Below, piece after piece: positions 6,075-14,859 of a stretch of 64,000 bases of DNA. The stretch is taken from the NCBI RefSeq assembly GCF_002796985.1, contig NZ_PEKX01000007.1, positions 310,001-374,000 of the forward strand, written 5' to 3'. Position 1 is the first letter of the stretch. Every line of letters begins with the position of its first letter. The notes beneath the pieces were generated by a model. It searched no databases, had not been told where the DNA came from, and saw only the letters and a program-made list of their open reading frames with translations. The stretch is from Pseudomonas sp. (GTDB lineage: Bacteria; Pseudomonadota; Gammaproteobacteria; Pseudomonadales; Pseudomonadaceae). A program made the position numbers and the translations under genes.

Positions 6075-6968
6075 TCAGCCCACCATGGCGGCGATGGGCA
6101 CGCCCTGGCTGCTGGGCAGGTAGGGGCTGGTCAGGGGCGGGTGGGGCTGCGGCTGGAGGAAGGTCAGGAGGGCGTCCTGGGTTTCCTGCCAGGCCTTCTT
6201 GTGTTCCACGTCGATGAAGTGGCCGGCGTTGCGGATGGTGCGGAACTCGCAGTCACGGATCAGTTGCTGGAACAGCTTCGCCTCGGCCGGTGTGGTGTAG
6301 ATGTCCAGCTCGCCGTTGAGGAACAGCAGCGGGATGTCGATGGCCGCGAATTTCTCCATGTAGCTGTCCGCGCTGAGCTTGAGCACCTGGCAGATGTGGA
6401 AGTGCATCTGCTGGTATTCGTGCTCGTCGAGGCCGGCGACGTGGCGGAAGTTGTAGCGCTTGAACAGATGCGGCAGGTAGCGGCCAATGGTGTCGTTGAC
6501 CAGGTTGCCGATGTTGATACGGTCGCATGCCGAGAGATAGTCCAGGCCGCGGTGCAGGTAGTCGAGCATGGCGGCGTTGAGCAGCGGTGAGAAGGAGTTG
6601 ATCACTGCCTTCTGGATCCGTGCTGGGCGCTGGGCCAGGGCGAGCAGGGTGGCGACGCCGCCCCAGGAGAAGGACATCACCACGTCGGCGCGGAAGTGTT
6701 CGATCAGGTCGACCAGCAGCTGCGCCTCGTACTCCTTGGTGATCACTTCCCGGCAGTCGTTGTGGGCCTTGGATTGGCCCGCGTACGGCTGGTCGTAGCA
6801 GACGACGTTGAAGTGCGGTTGCAGGTATTTCACCGTTTGCGCGAAGGAGGCGGTGGTTGCCAGCGAGCCGTTGACCAGGATGATGGTCTGCCGCGCTTCC
6901 CTGTTGGCGTGAAACTCCGTGTGTACCCGGTGTTGCTGAATCTCGACGACGGCGGTTTCCGGCCTCAT
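6075..6968 (-). CDS. phaG: 3-hydroxyacyl-ACP thioesterase/transacylase PhaG
   Basis: A 297-residue alpha/beta-hydrolase of the PhaG/RhlA family, which moves (R)-3-hydroxyacyl chains from fatty acid synthesis toward mcl-polyhydroxyalkanoate. Family motifs are clear: VNGSLATTASFAQT near the N-terminus, YDQPYAGQSKAHN, the nucleophile elbow SFSWGG, GNLVNDTIGRYLPHLFKR, FLNGELDIYTT and the His motif NAGHFIDVEHK. PhaG is favoured over RhlA by the GSLATTASFAQT and LVNDTIG matches to P. putida PhaG as remembered. The start at 6968 (MRPETAVVEI) is chosen because GGAGGAA lies upstream. The C-terminal tail beyond residue 270 is Pro-rich and variable. A strong terminator follows. Confidence 0.85.
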   Translation of the reverse strand: MRPETAVVEIQQHRVHTEFHANREARQTIILVNGSLATTASFAQTVKYLQPHFNVVCYDQPYAGQSKAHNDCREVITKEYEAQLLVDLIEHFRADVVMSFSWGGVATLLALAQRPARIQKAVINSFSPLLNAAMLDYLHRGLDYLSACDRINIGNLVNDTIGRYLPHLFKRYNFRHVAGLDEHEYQQMHFHICQVLKLSADSYMEKFAAIDIPLLFLNGELDIYTTPAEAKLFQQLIRDCEFRTIRNAGHFIDVEHKKAWQETQDALLTFLQPQPHPPLTSPYLPSSQGVPIAAMVG

Positions 6969-7482
6969 GTCGTATTCCTCCAGACGCAGGTCATGGTGCG
7001 CACCCACCATCGGATGCGAAGAAAGTACCCAGGCAGAGGAAAGCGTCTTGACGTGACAGCTTCATGTCACTCGACGAAAGTTAACAATCTCTTGATTTTC
7101 AGATGCTTGCGAAACAAAAACGACATCAAAAGGCTCAGTTCCGATACCGTTTCACGGCGCGGATTGGGGCTCTTGATCAGGCAGGTAAGGGGCGGCTTTG
7201 GGGGGACGCTGGGCCGCGGAAAGCTCTCTTGGACGTAGCGTGTGACTCATCGGTCACGCTTTGGCCTGAGTTAAGCAGCCTGGCTCAGGCGGCGCAACCG
7301 CCGCCGGACGGTTGAGTCACGTGTGTGGCGCGGATTCCGACGAAATGACATTTCTGCGCGCGATTGTCCGGCGCTTTGGAGAAGCCGGATTACACTCTTG
7401 TGATAGCTGTAACGCCCCCTGCCGAAGACGAGCGATCTCGCCGTGCTCCCCCTGAGGCCGATACCGCGTGCGGAGCGGGTTC
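6969..7482. other. Intergenic region between phaG and the binding-protein gene
   Basis: About 510 bp separating divergent genes and presumably holding both promoters. The part nearest phaG (7070-7130) is AT-rich. A short GC-rich dyad, GGCGGCGCAACCGCCGCC, is visible around 7290-7307. I see no recognisable RNA gene, riboswitch or convincing sigma-54 site. Confidence 0.4.
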
Positions 7483-8319
7483 ATGGCACTTCACCGAAGG
7501 TTCCTTTCACTGCTGGTCCTGGGCCCGGCTGTATGGCTGTGTGCGGAAGCCATGGCCGAGGATCGCCTGGGCTGCAATCAGCCAATCCGCCTGGCGTTCT
7601 ACCGTAATCCACTGGTCTACCACGACGGCGGTGGCATCGATCAGGATGTTGTCTCCGAGTTGGCAAGGCGTACCGGTTGCCGTTTTGAACTCTCGGTGCA
7701 ACCGCGGGCGGAGACTTGGAAGGCGCTGCAAAGCGGTGATCTGGACATGGCTACCAGCGGTATTTCTACCGCCGAGCGCCGTGCCATCGCCTACTTCATC
7801 CCCTATCTGTATTTGCGTAACAAGCTGATCCTGCCCCGCGACCTGGGCGATGACCTGAATAGTCTGGAGGCGTTTCATGACATGCCGGGAGCGCGCATCG
7901 GGGTCATTGCCGGCTACCGCCATGGTCCCTACATCGATGCGATGTTGCGGATGTTGCGGACAGAGGGGCGGGTGAGGGAGTACCTCGATGACGCCGCACG
8001 TTTCAGTGCGCTGATCAACGGTGAGGTCGAAGGGGTCATTGGCCACGAGATGAATCTGCGAAGCGTCATTCTCGATCCTCAGCAGCGCAGTCATTTTCGT
8101 GTGGTGGATGTGAGCCCGGGGCCGGCGTTGGGGCTGGGCCTGGTGTTGGGACGCAAGAGTTTTACCGCGGCGCAGAGTGCGCAATGGCAGCGCGAAATAG
8201 ACGCCATGTGGCTCGATGGCGGGCTGCTGAAGATCATGAACAGGAATGCTCCGGCGCCGCTGGCGGTGGAGTTTCTCGATAGTGGATATCGTTACGGCTC
8301 CACGGATAGAGGCTGGTAA
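7483..8319 (+). CDS. Periplasmic solute-binding protein (SBP_bac_3 family)
   Basis: A 278-residue protein with a signal peptide (basic MALHRRF, hydrophobic core, cleavage near AMA-ED). The mature part has the bilobed amino-acid-binding fold signatures: PIRLAFYRNPL, IDQDVVSELARRTGCRFE, TWKALQSGDLDMATSGIS and ARIGVIAGYRHG. An in-frame GTG at 7468 exists, but the ATG at 7483 has GGAG about 8 nt upstream. The stop is 3 bp before the next ATG, so it is co-transcribed with the membrane HD-GYP protein and not with a transporter. That suggests a sensing role: ligand binding in the periplasm passed to the Cache/HAMP receptor. The ligand is unknown. Confidence 0.85.
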   Translation: MALHRRFLSLLVLGPAVWLCAEAMAEDRLGCNQPIRLAFYRNPLVYHDGGGIDQDVVSELARRTGCRFELSVQPRAETWKALQSGDLDMATSGISTAERRAIAYFIPYLYLRNKLILPRDLGDDLNSLEAFHDMPGARIGVIAGYRHGPYIDAMLRMLRTEGRVREYLDDAARFSALINGEVEGVIGHEMNLRSVILDPQQRSHFRVVDVSPGPALGLGLVLGRKSFTAAQSAQWQREIDAMWLDGGLLKIMNRNAPAPLAVEFLDSGYRYGSTDRGW

Positions 8320-8322
8320 AGG

Positions 8323-11196
8323 ATGAAGGCATTCGAACGGGGCATTCCGCTGCAACTGCTGGTGGCCGGGGCCATTATTGCCAGCATGCTGGTGCTGGCG
8401 GGTGCGTTGCTGGTCCAGGGGTATCGAGGCGTGGAAGGGGCGCTGGTGACGGCGGCCGGGGAATCGGCCAGCCAGCTGGGGGCGACCATCAACGAGCGTA
8501 TCCGACGCCTGATCGATCCGGCGGAAAGCGCGTTGCGTCTGCTGACCCACGACCCCATCTCGCAGACCGACAACCTGCCGGCGCGACTGGAGCGCTTGCC
8601 GATGCTGGTGGAGAACCTGCGCGCCAACCGGACCTTGAGCGCGGTGTATATCGGTTATCCGAATGGCGAGTTTCTGCTGGTTCGCGCGCTGCGTATTCCA
8701 GAGGTCCGGCGCGCTCTGCAGGCGCCGGACGCGGCCAAATACCTGGTGCAGAGCCAGACCCTGGACGGCCAGGGAGGTCTGCTGGGTGAATGGCGTTTCT
8801 ACGATGGCGAACTGCGTCTGCTGCGCTCTCAGGAGCGCCCGGAATACCGCTACGACCCGCGTCAGCGGCCCTGGTACAACGAGGCGCGCCTCACCAGCAA
8901 GACGGTGCTGACCCAGCCCTACGTGTTCTTCACCACCCGCGAGATCGGCCTGACCCTGGCGCACCGCAGCGTCGACGGGGCGGCGGTGATCGGCATGGAC
9001 GCCTCGGTCAACGACCTGGGTGGCGAGATGGGTGACCTGCGCCAGACCGCCAACACCGAGCTGGCGGTGGTCGACGGCAAGGGGACGGTGATCGCCTACC
9101 CGGACCTGTCCAAGCTGATGATTCATGAGGGCAAGGACCTGCGCCTGGCGACACTGGCCGAGTTGAACGTGCCCAGCCTGAGCGAGCTCAACACCAAAGC
9201 GGCTCCGTCAGGTACGCCGATTTCCTATCAGGTCAACGACCAGGATTGGTATGGCATCTGGGTGCCGCTGTCGAACTTCACCAGCAACGAGGTGAAGGTG
9301 CTGATCGCCATTCCCGCCGCGGAGCTGCTGGCGGGTGCGCGGCAACTGTTGTTCAACCAGGCCCTGTGGAGCGGCACGCTGGTGCTGGTACTGTTGCTGA
9401 TCGGCTGGTACATCGGCCGGCGCATCGCTCGTCCGTTGACCGCGCTGGCCGATCAGGTTGGCGCGCTGGCGGCCTTCGATTTCGCCCGGCCGGTGGGCGT
9501 GGAGTCGAAGATTGCCGAGGTTCGCGACTTGAGCAGTGTGCTGGGCAGCATGTCGCGCACCATCCACAACTTCCAGGCGATCACCCTGACCCTGAGCCGC
9601 GAGACGCGCCTGGAGAGCATGCTCGAAGGCGTGCTCTCGCGCCTGGTGGAGGCCACCGGCGTGATGGGCGGCGCGGTCTACCTGCTGGACGACGATGAGT
9701 GCCGCCTGCGCCTGGCCTGCGCGGTGAACGGTGAGCAGTACCCGCAATCGATGCTGATCGAGGGCTTCACCGAGGCGCAGCTCGCTGAACGGGTGGACCA
9801 GGCGTTGGCCAACCGCGGGCAGTACCTGGAGGTTTCCCTGCGTAACCGCTCGGATGAACTGTTGGGCATCCTGGTACTGCAACTGGCCGAGGAGGGCGTG
9901 CACAGCCTGCAGCCGCGCAAACCGTTCAAGCGCTTCGTCGAGGAACTCTCCGGCGCCGCCGCCGTGGCCATCGAGACCCGCCAACTGATCGAAGCCCAGC
10001 AGCGTTTGCTGGACGCCATCATCAAGCTGCTGGCCGATGCCATCGACGCCAAGAGTCCCTACACCGGCGGGCACTGCGAACGCGTGCCGCAGCTGGCCGA
10101 CCTGTTGCTGCAGAAGGTCATCGAGTCGCACGACGGCGAGTACGCCGGCTTCACCATGAGCGATGCGGAGCGCTACGAATTCCAGATTGCCGCCTGGCTG
10201 CACGACTGCGGCAAGATCACCAGCCCCGAATACGTGGTGGACAAGGCAACCAAGCTGGAGACCCTGTACAACCGTCTGCACGAAGTGCGCATGCGCTTCG
10301 AGGTGGTCTGGCGCGACATCGAGCTGGATTACTGGCGCGGCATCGCCGAAGGCAATGACATCGGTCTGCTTGCCGCACGGCGCGATGCGTTGCACGCGTC
10401 GCTGCGTGATGACTACACCTTCGTCGCCCAGGCCAATGTCGGCGGCGAATTCATGAAGGATGAGGACATCGAGCGCCTCAAGCAGATCGGCGAGCGCCGC
10501 TGGCTGCGCCATTTCGACGACCGTCTGGGCATTTCCCACGACGAGGCCGAGCGCCTGCAGGGGCGGCCCGAGCGGCCGCTGCCGGCGGAGGAGTTCCTCC
10601 TTGCCGACAAGCCCGAACATCGCGTGCCCTGGGGCGAGCGCAAGCCGCCGGTGACGAAGGATGACCCGCGCAACATCTGGGGCTTCGACATGCGCCTGCC
10701 GCCCTACGCCAGCCATTACGGCGAGCTGTACAACCTCGGCATCCGCCGTGGCACGCTGAACGATGAGGAACGCTTCAAGATCAACGAGCACATCGTCCAG
10801 ACCCTGATGATGCTCACCACCCTGCCGCTACCGCGCAACCTGCGCCGCGTGCCGACCATCGCCGCCAACCACCACGAGAAGATGGATGGCACCGGCTACC
10901 CGCGCAAACTCTCCCGCGAACAGATGAGCATCCCGGAACGGGTGATGGCGATCGCCGACATCTTCGAGGCGCTGACCGCTGCCGATCGCCCTTACAAGGC
11001 GCCGAAGACGCTGTCGGAGTCCCTGAAGATCCTCGCCTTCATGGCCCGCGACCAGCACATCGACGCGGACCTGTTCCGTCTGTTCATCAGCCAGGGGGTG
11101 TACCGCGAGTACGGCGAGCGCTTCCTCCACCCTGAGCAGATGGATGCTGTGGATGTGCGGGCGATCCTGCAGATACTGGATGGGGTGAAGGCGTAG
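8323..11196 (+). CDS. Membrane HD-GYP phosphodiesterase with Cache and HAMP domains
   Basis: A 957-residue sensor. There is one transmembrane helix at about 10-32, a periplasmic Cache region to about 345 (YDPRQRPWYNEA, GMDASVNDLG), a second helix (LVLVLLLIGWYIG, about 350-365), HAMP, and a GAF-like segment (about 430-550). An HD-GYP domain follows with HDCGK at 627-630 and HHEKMDGTGYP at 850-860, then ADIFEALTAADRPYK. All hallmark metal and GYP residues are present, so cyclic di-GMP hydrolysis is expected. The HD and HHE motifs are about 223 residues apart, much more than in compact HD-GYP proteins, because a charged helical insertion (about 640-800) follows HDCGK. The gene is coupled to the upstream periplasmic binding protein and ends at a strong terminator. 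Confidence 0.9.
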   Translation: MKAFERGIPLQLLVAGAIIASMLVLAGALLVQGYRGVEGALVTAAGESASQLGATINERIRRLIDPAESALRLLTHDPISQTDNLPARLERLPMLVENLRANRTLSAVYIGYPNGEFLLVRALRIPEVRRALQAPDAAKYLVQSQTLDGQGGLLGEWRFYDGELRLLRSQERPEYRYDPRQRPWYNEARLTSKTVLTQPYVFFTTREIGLTLAHRSVDGAAVIGMDASVNDLGGEMGDLRQTANTELAVVDGKGTVIAYPDLSKLMIHEGKDLRLATLAELNVPSLSELNTKAAPSGTPISYQVNDQDWYGIWVPLSNFTSNEVKVLIAIPAAELLAGARQLLFNQALWSGTLVLVLLLIGWYIGRRIARPLTALADQVGALAAFDFARPVGVESKIAEVRDLSSVLGSMSRTIHNFQAITLTLSRETRLESMLEGVLSRLVEATGVMGGAVYLLDDDECRLRLACAVNGEQYPQSMLIEGFTEAQLAERVDQALANRGQYLEVSLRNRSDELLGILVLQLAEEGVHSLQPRKPFKRFVEELSGAAAVAIETRQLIEAQQRLLDAIIKLLADAIDAKSPYTGGHCERVPQLADLLLQKVIESHDGEYAGFTMSDAERYEFQIAAWLHDCGKITSPEYVVDKATKLETLYNRLHEVRMRFEVVWRDIELDYWRGIAEGNDIGLLAARRDALHASLRDDYTFVAQANVGGEFMKDEDIERLKQIGERRWLRHFDDRLGISHDEAERLQGRPERPLPAEEFLLADKPEHRVPWGERKPPVTKDDPRNIWGFDMRLPPYASHYGELYNLGIRRGTLNDEERFKINEHIVQTLMMLTTLPLPRNLRRVPTIAANHHEKMDGTGYPRKLSREQMSIPERVMAIADIFEALTAADRPYKAPKTLSESLKILAFMARDQHIDADLFRLFISQGVYREYGERFLHPEQMDAVDVRAILQILDGVKA

Positions 11197-11205
11197 CAGC
11201 GCCTG

Positions 11206-11243
11206 AAACGCAAACCGCCGGCTGATGCCGGCGGTTTGCGTTT
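11206..11243. terminator. Bidirectional intrinsic terminator
   Basis: A perfect 17-bp stem, AAACGCAAACCGCCGGC (11206-11222) against GCCGGCGGTTTGCGTTT (11227-11243), with a TGAT loop and T/A runs on both sides. It separates the convergent HD-GYP gene and the L,D-transpeptidase gene and can serve both. Confidence 0.95.
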
Positions 11244-11260
11244 TGGGGTGCGGAAGTCGA

Positions 11261-12007
11261 TCAGCGCTTGGCGAGGTTGCTGGCGTAGCGGTTGATCTGC
11301 GGGTTCTTCGCCACGGTGCAGCTTTGCCCGGCCAGGAACTGCGAGGTCTTCAGGTACTGCTGCTGCGGGTAGTAGGCGAATACGTAGCTGCCGTTCTTCA
11401 CCGTGTCGATCAGCTTCTGCGCCACCTGCGGGCGTACTGCCGGGCAGCCCAGGCTGCGGCCCAGGCGACCGAGGCCGGAGACGACCTTGGGGTCGGCGTA
11501 GGCGGCGGCGTGCATGACGATGGCGCGTTCTTCGCTGTTGTCATTGAAGCCCGGCTCCAGGCCCAGCAGGCGCAGGGAGCGGCCGTGCTTGCCGCTGTAG
11601 GTCTGGCCGGTCTGGTAGAGGCCGATGGAGGACTGGTTGCTCTCCGGGCGGTTGGAGAAGGAGGTGGCCATGTCGTCGCCACTCTTCTTGCCATGGGCGA
11701 CCCACTCTTCGAAGAGGAGCTTGCGCTGCTTCAGGTCGAAGACCCAGAGGCGCTTGTCGCGGGATGGCTTGGAGTAGTCGATCACCGTCAGCACATTGCT
11801 CTGACCACCCAGTTGGGTGCTGGCGCACTGCAGCGCGCTGAGCGCCAGGCGCAGGGTTTCGGTGTTGGTCGCGGGCGCGAGGCGGTGCAACTCCTCGGCC
11901 GTGGGCAGGCGGGCGGCGGACGCAGTCTGCCAGCTACCGATCGCGAAGAGCGCGGCACTGGCGAGCGAAATCCGGAAGAACCCCCGTAACTTCAAAAAAG
12001 TCAGCAT
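11261..12007 (-). CDS. Murein L,D-transpeptidase catalytic domain protein (YkuD_2 type)
   Basis: A 248-residue exported protein: signal peptide (MLTFLKLRGFFRISLASAAL, cleavage near ASA-AR) followed by a YkuD_2-type domain. Diagnostic stretches are VIDYSKPSRDKRLWVFDL, the histidine motif VMHAAAYADP and the active-site cysteine motif GRSLGCPAV. Proteins of this family are predicted periplasmic peptidoglycan L,D-transpeptidases or carboxypeptidases. The gene is monocistronic, with a shared terminator downstream. Only a weak GGGA site precedes the ATG. Confidence 0.85.
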   Translation of the reverse strand: MLTFLKLRGFFRISLASAALFAIGSWQTASAARLPTAEELHRLAPATNTETLRLALSALQCASTQLGGQSNVLTVIDYSKPSRDKRLWVFDLKQRKLLFEEWVAHGKKSGDDMATSFSNRPESNQSSIGLYQTGQTYSGKHGRSLRLLGLEPGFNDNSEERAIVMHAAAYADPKVVSGLGRLGRSLGCPAVRPQVAQKLIDTVKNGSYVFAYYPQQQYLKTSQFLAGQSCTVAKNPQINRYASNLAKR

Positions 12008-12384
12008 GAATACAACATTCCCGTTGAATAGATATGGTTTTTTCTGGGAAACGCCGCATTGTGCGCGATTTTTGACCAGCGATGTGGTTGTTTTTTAATC
12101 AAGTATGGATCCGCCTGTCGGTAATTACGAACTCTCCGCTGCGGCAGAATGCCCTGAGGCGCTGTGTTTCCTCACGGGAAAGCGGGAAAGAACTCACCCC
12201 GGACAGGCGCCTTGACTCTTTGTGTCTCGAGATTCTTCGGCTACTTGCACGGCCTGCATTAGGCCGTCTGTCCGCAGGTGAGGGCTGGCAGTGTGGCGGG
12301 AGATGGCGGTCGATGGCGCAGTGGAAGGATGAAGACGCTGTAGGGGAAATCTGGAGCGGCCTGGCACCGCTCCGGCTCATCCGC
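12008..12384. other. Intergenic region between two L,D-transpeptidase genes
   Basis: About 375 bp. The part nearest 12000-12110 is AT-rich and presumably holds the promoter of the minus-strand gene ending at 11261. The rest should contain the 3' untranslated region of the upstream gene. No RNA gene or repeat was recognised. Confidence 0.35.
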
Positions 12385-13437
12385 TTACTCCACGGACTGG
12401 TTCTTGACCGGCTTCTGCTCCGCCTTGCGGTCGTTGGTGGTGATCACGGTGAAGTCCGGGTTGCTGCGCATGTCGCGGGTGGACGGCAGGTCGGTGATCA
12501 CCAGGGTGCTACCGACATCCATGCTGGCCAGCAGGTTGCGCAGGAATTCCCGGTCGAGGCTGAACTTGCCCAACTGCTCGGCGGGCGACAGGCCGCGCTG
12601 CGGATCACTGACCTGCACGCTGGTCCAGCGCAGGTTCGGGCTCACACTGTCGATCTCGGCCGGGGAAGGCTTCTCCATCAGGGAGAAGGCGGCGACGCCG
12701 GTTCTTTCCTCGGGGTGTTCGAAGGCCACCGGCGCGGTGCCGATCTGCAGGCCGCCACGGTAGACGTAGAGGCGACGGTCGGCGCGGCTGACCAGCACGG
12801 AAACCGGGCCCTTTTCCGCGCCCGGATCGCTCCAGAACGGCACCACCATGCCGCTGTCCTCGTGCGGGCCGGCGGCGCGGCCGGCGCTGACGATGGGGGC
12901 GAGCAGGCCGGGGTGGTAGACCTCCACGGGCGAACTCTTGGCGTCGGAGATGATCACGGTGGTGGAGGTGAAGCCGGTGACTTCGTAGAGCTTCTTGGCG
13001 AACGCCATGGGCAGGCGGATGCAACCGTGGGACGCCGGGTAGCCCGGCAGGTTGCCGGCATGCAGGGCGATGCCGTCCCAGGTCAGGCGCTGCATGTAGG
13101 GCATGGGCGCGCTGTTGTAGAGGTCGGAGTGGTACTCGACTTTCTTCTGCAGGATGGAGAACACGCCGGTGGGGGTTTCCTTGCCCTTCTTCCCGGTGCT
13201 GACGGTGGCCACGCCGATGGCGATGCCGTTGCGGTACACGTAGGCGCGCTGCTCGGTGAGGCTGACTACCAGGGTGACCGGGCCCGCCGGGGAGATTTCC
13301 GGGTACCAGAGGAACTGGCCGGGCTTGAGCGTCTTCAGCGCGGCCTGCAGGTTCGAGAGCGGCGAGGGCTTGCCCGGACTGGCAAAGGCGACGCTGGCGC
13401 TCAGGGCGATCAGCAGGGCTACCGACAGTTTCTTCAT
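12385..13437 (-). CDS. L,D-transpeptidase (YkuD/ErfK family)
   Basis: A 350-residue exported enzyme starting MKKLSVALLIALS, with AAGGAAAGG just upstream of the ATG at 13437, which favours this start over the longer frame to 13566. After the signal peptide (cleavage near AFA-SP) comes a YkuD catalytic domain with TGKKGKETPTGVFSI, the His motif IALHAGNLPG and the Cys motif PASHGCIRLP (residues about 170-185). It should form 3-3 peptidoglycan crosslinks or attach lipoproteins in the periplasm. The C-terminal 150 residues contain a second strand-rich segment (VSVLVSRADRRLYVYRGG) that echoes the N-terminal TLVVSLTEQRAYVYRNG, as if half the domain were duplicated without a second active site. Confidence 0.9.
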   Translation of the reverse strand: MKKLSVALLIALSASVAFASPGKPSPLSNLQAALKTLKPGQFLWYPEISPAGPVTLVVSLTEQRAYVYRNGIAIGVATVSTGKKGKETPTGVFSILQKKVEYHSDLYNSAPMPYMQRLTWDGIALHAGNLPGYPASHGCIRLPMAFAKKLYEVTGFTSTTVIISDAKSSPVEVYHPGLLAPIVSAGRAAGPHEDSGMVVPFWSDPGAEKGPVSVLVSRADRRLYVYRGGLQIGTAPVAFEHPEERTGVAAFSLMEKPSPAEIDSVSPNLRWTSVQVSDPQRGLSPAEQLGKFSLDREFLRNLLASMDVGSTLVITDLPSTRDMRSNPDFTVITTNDRKAEQKPVKNQSVE

Positions 13438-13681
13438 TACCTTTCCTTGGAACGAGGGCATGGCAGGCAGCTTAGCCAAGCAGCGACGGTGGCTGCAAAC
13501 TGCCGGGCTGAGCGGTGCGCGTAGGTTTTTTCTGAACGTCGAGCGGCGCGCGAGACGTAGGAGCAACTGTCTTCCTCTGGATAGCCCGTGCCCGCGCGTC
13601 CCCTTTACCCCAACCCGCCCCTCACGGAGAGGTGGCCGAATGTGCCGGCTGACGCCATGGTTTTATCCTGCTCCGAACTGT

Positions 13682-13823
13682 CCCCTCTCCCCCTGGGAGA
13701 GGGCTAGGGTGAGGGCATGCCTTGGCACGGAATTTCAGGTAGGAGCGAACTCTGTCCGCGATCGATTCAACAGTGGCTCCTGCCTGGCAGACGGTGCCGG
13801 GCCCAGCCATCGCGGACGAATTC
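13682..13823. repeat. Pseudomonas extragenic palindromes (two types)
   Basis: 13682-13715 is a CCCTCTCCC-type dyad ending GCTAGGGTGAGGG, a sequence found at least eight times in this window. 13741-13765 and 13803-13823 are an inverted pair of REP-like units of the type GTAGGAGCG-AACTC-TGTCCGCGATC. Both lie between the transpeptidase promoter and the end of the pseudouridine synthase gene. Confidence 0.75.
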
Positions 13824-13828
13824 CGCTG

Positions 13829-14533
13829 CTACATGCCCTGGTCCAGTTCAGCGATTTCCGACGCGGTCAGCACGCGGTACTCGCCGGCTTGCAGGGCCGG
13901 GTCGAGCACGAGGCTCCCCATGCTCTCGCGGTGCAGACGAGTCACCTTGTTCTGGAAGTGGCCGAACATGCGTTTGACCTGGTGGTAGCGTCCCTCGTGC
14001 AGGGTCAGGCGAGCAGCGTGGGAGCCGAGGATTTCCAGTTGGGCGGGCAGGGTGGTGAGGTCCTCGAAGGCGAAGTACAGGCCCTGTTCGAAGGTCGCGA
14101 TGTAGCGTTCCTCGATCGGATCTTCAGTCTCGACGTAGTAGACCTTGGGCAGCTTGCGCCCTGGCAGCGTCATGCGCCGTGACCACTGGCCGTCGTTGGT
14201 GATCAGCAACAGGCCGGTGGTGTTGTAGTCCAGACGGCCGCCGATGTGCAGCTCGTGCTTGTCCGGCTCGTCCAGCAGGTCGAGCACGGTGCGGTGCTCG
14301 GCGTCGCGGGTGGCGCTGACGCAGCCGGCGGGCTTGTGCAGCATGAAGTAGCGCGCCGGCTTGCCGGCCTGCAGTAGCTCGTCGTCGAGCTCCACGCGGG
14401 AAAATTCGCGCACCTCGTGGCGGCTATCGCGCACCACCTGGCCGTCGACGCGCAGGCGACCTTCGGCGAGCAGTTGGCGGGCCTGCTGGCGGTTCAGGTG
14501 GGGCAGGTTGGCGATGAAACGGTCCAGACGCAT
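13829..14533 (-). CDS. rsuA: 16S rRNA pseudouridine synthase RsuA
   Basis: A 234-residue protein: an N-terminal S4 RNA-binding domain (MRLDRFIANLPHLNRQQARQ, residues 1-60) and an RsuA/RluB/E/F-type catalytic domain with the aspartate motif GRLDYNTTGLLLIT and the later KVYYVE and LHEGRYHQVKRMF segments. The length and S4-plus-catalytic layout fit the enzyme that makes pseudouridine 516 in 16S rRNA. The start at 14533 overlaps the upstream stop as ATGA, so it is translationally coupled to the CWC protein gene. The longer frame upstream is spurious. Confidence 0.85.
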   Translation of the reverse strand: MRLDRFIANLPHLNRQQARQLLAEGRLRVDGQVVRDSRHEVREFSRVELDDELLQAGKPARYFMLHKPAGCVSATRDAEHRTVLDLLDEPDKHELHIGGRLDYNTTGLLLITNDGQWSRRMTLPGRKLPKVYYVETEDPIEERYIATFEQGLYFAFEDLTTLPAQLEILGSHAARLTLHEGRYHQVKRMFGHFQNKVTRLHRESMGSLVLDPALQAGEYRVLTASEIAELDQGM

Positions 14534-14760
14534 CAGGCGTTCTCGGCGTCCGGGCTCGGCGCTGCAAGCCCGGCGGCGCAGCGCGGGCACAGGCACGCGC
14601 GGTCGACCAGCTCGGGCGGAATGCTCTCCAGCGCCTCGCGGTCGACGGGCGTGCTGAAGCACCAGCAGCTCTGGCCGGCCAGCGCCGGATCGGCCTGGGT
14701 GCAACGGTTGGACTGGCCGCAGAGCGGGCAGCGGCTGGTGTCGGGAATGACGTTATTCAT
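14533..14760 (-). CDS. Cysteine-rich CWC family protein
   Basis: A 75-residue protein with three cysteine clusters: CPLCGQSNRC near the N-terminus, the SCWCF motif that names the family, and CLCPRC near the C-terminus. The cysteine pairs are probably zinc ligands. The function of the family is not established. It is often found beside pseudouridine synthases, and here it overlaps rsuA by 4 bp (ATGA), suggesting a shared operon and possibly an RNA-related role. Confidence 0.85.
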   Translation of the reverse strand: MNNVIPDTSRCPLCGQSNRCTQADPALAGQSCWCFSTPVDREALESIPPELVDRACLCPRCAAGLAAPSPDAENA

Positions 14761-14859
14761 GGCCGATCAGGGCGGGGACAAGGTGTTGATGCGGGGGCAC
14801 AGGGTGCAGCGCCGACCCTCATCGCGCAAGCGGATTCGGATCGGCGCGGCGGGGCCTGG

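Noticed and set aside
12082..13524. A 480-codon plus-strand frame antisense to the L,D-transpeptidase gene
   Set aside because: The minus-strand protein has a signal peptide and catalytic motif, and the plus frame is a shadow.
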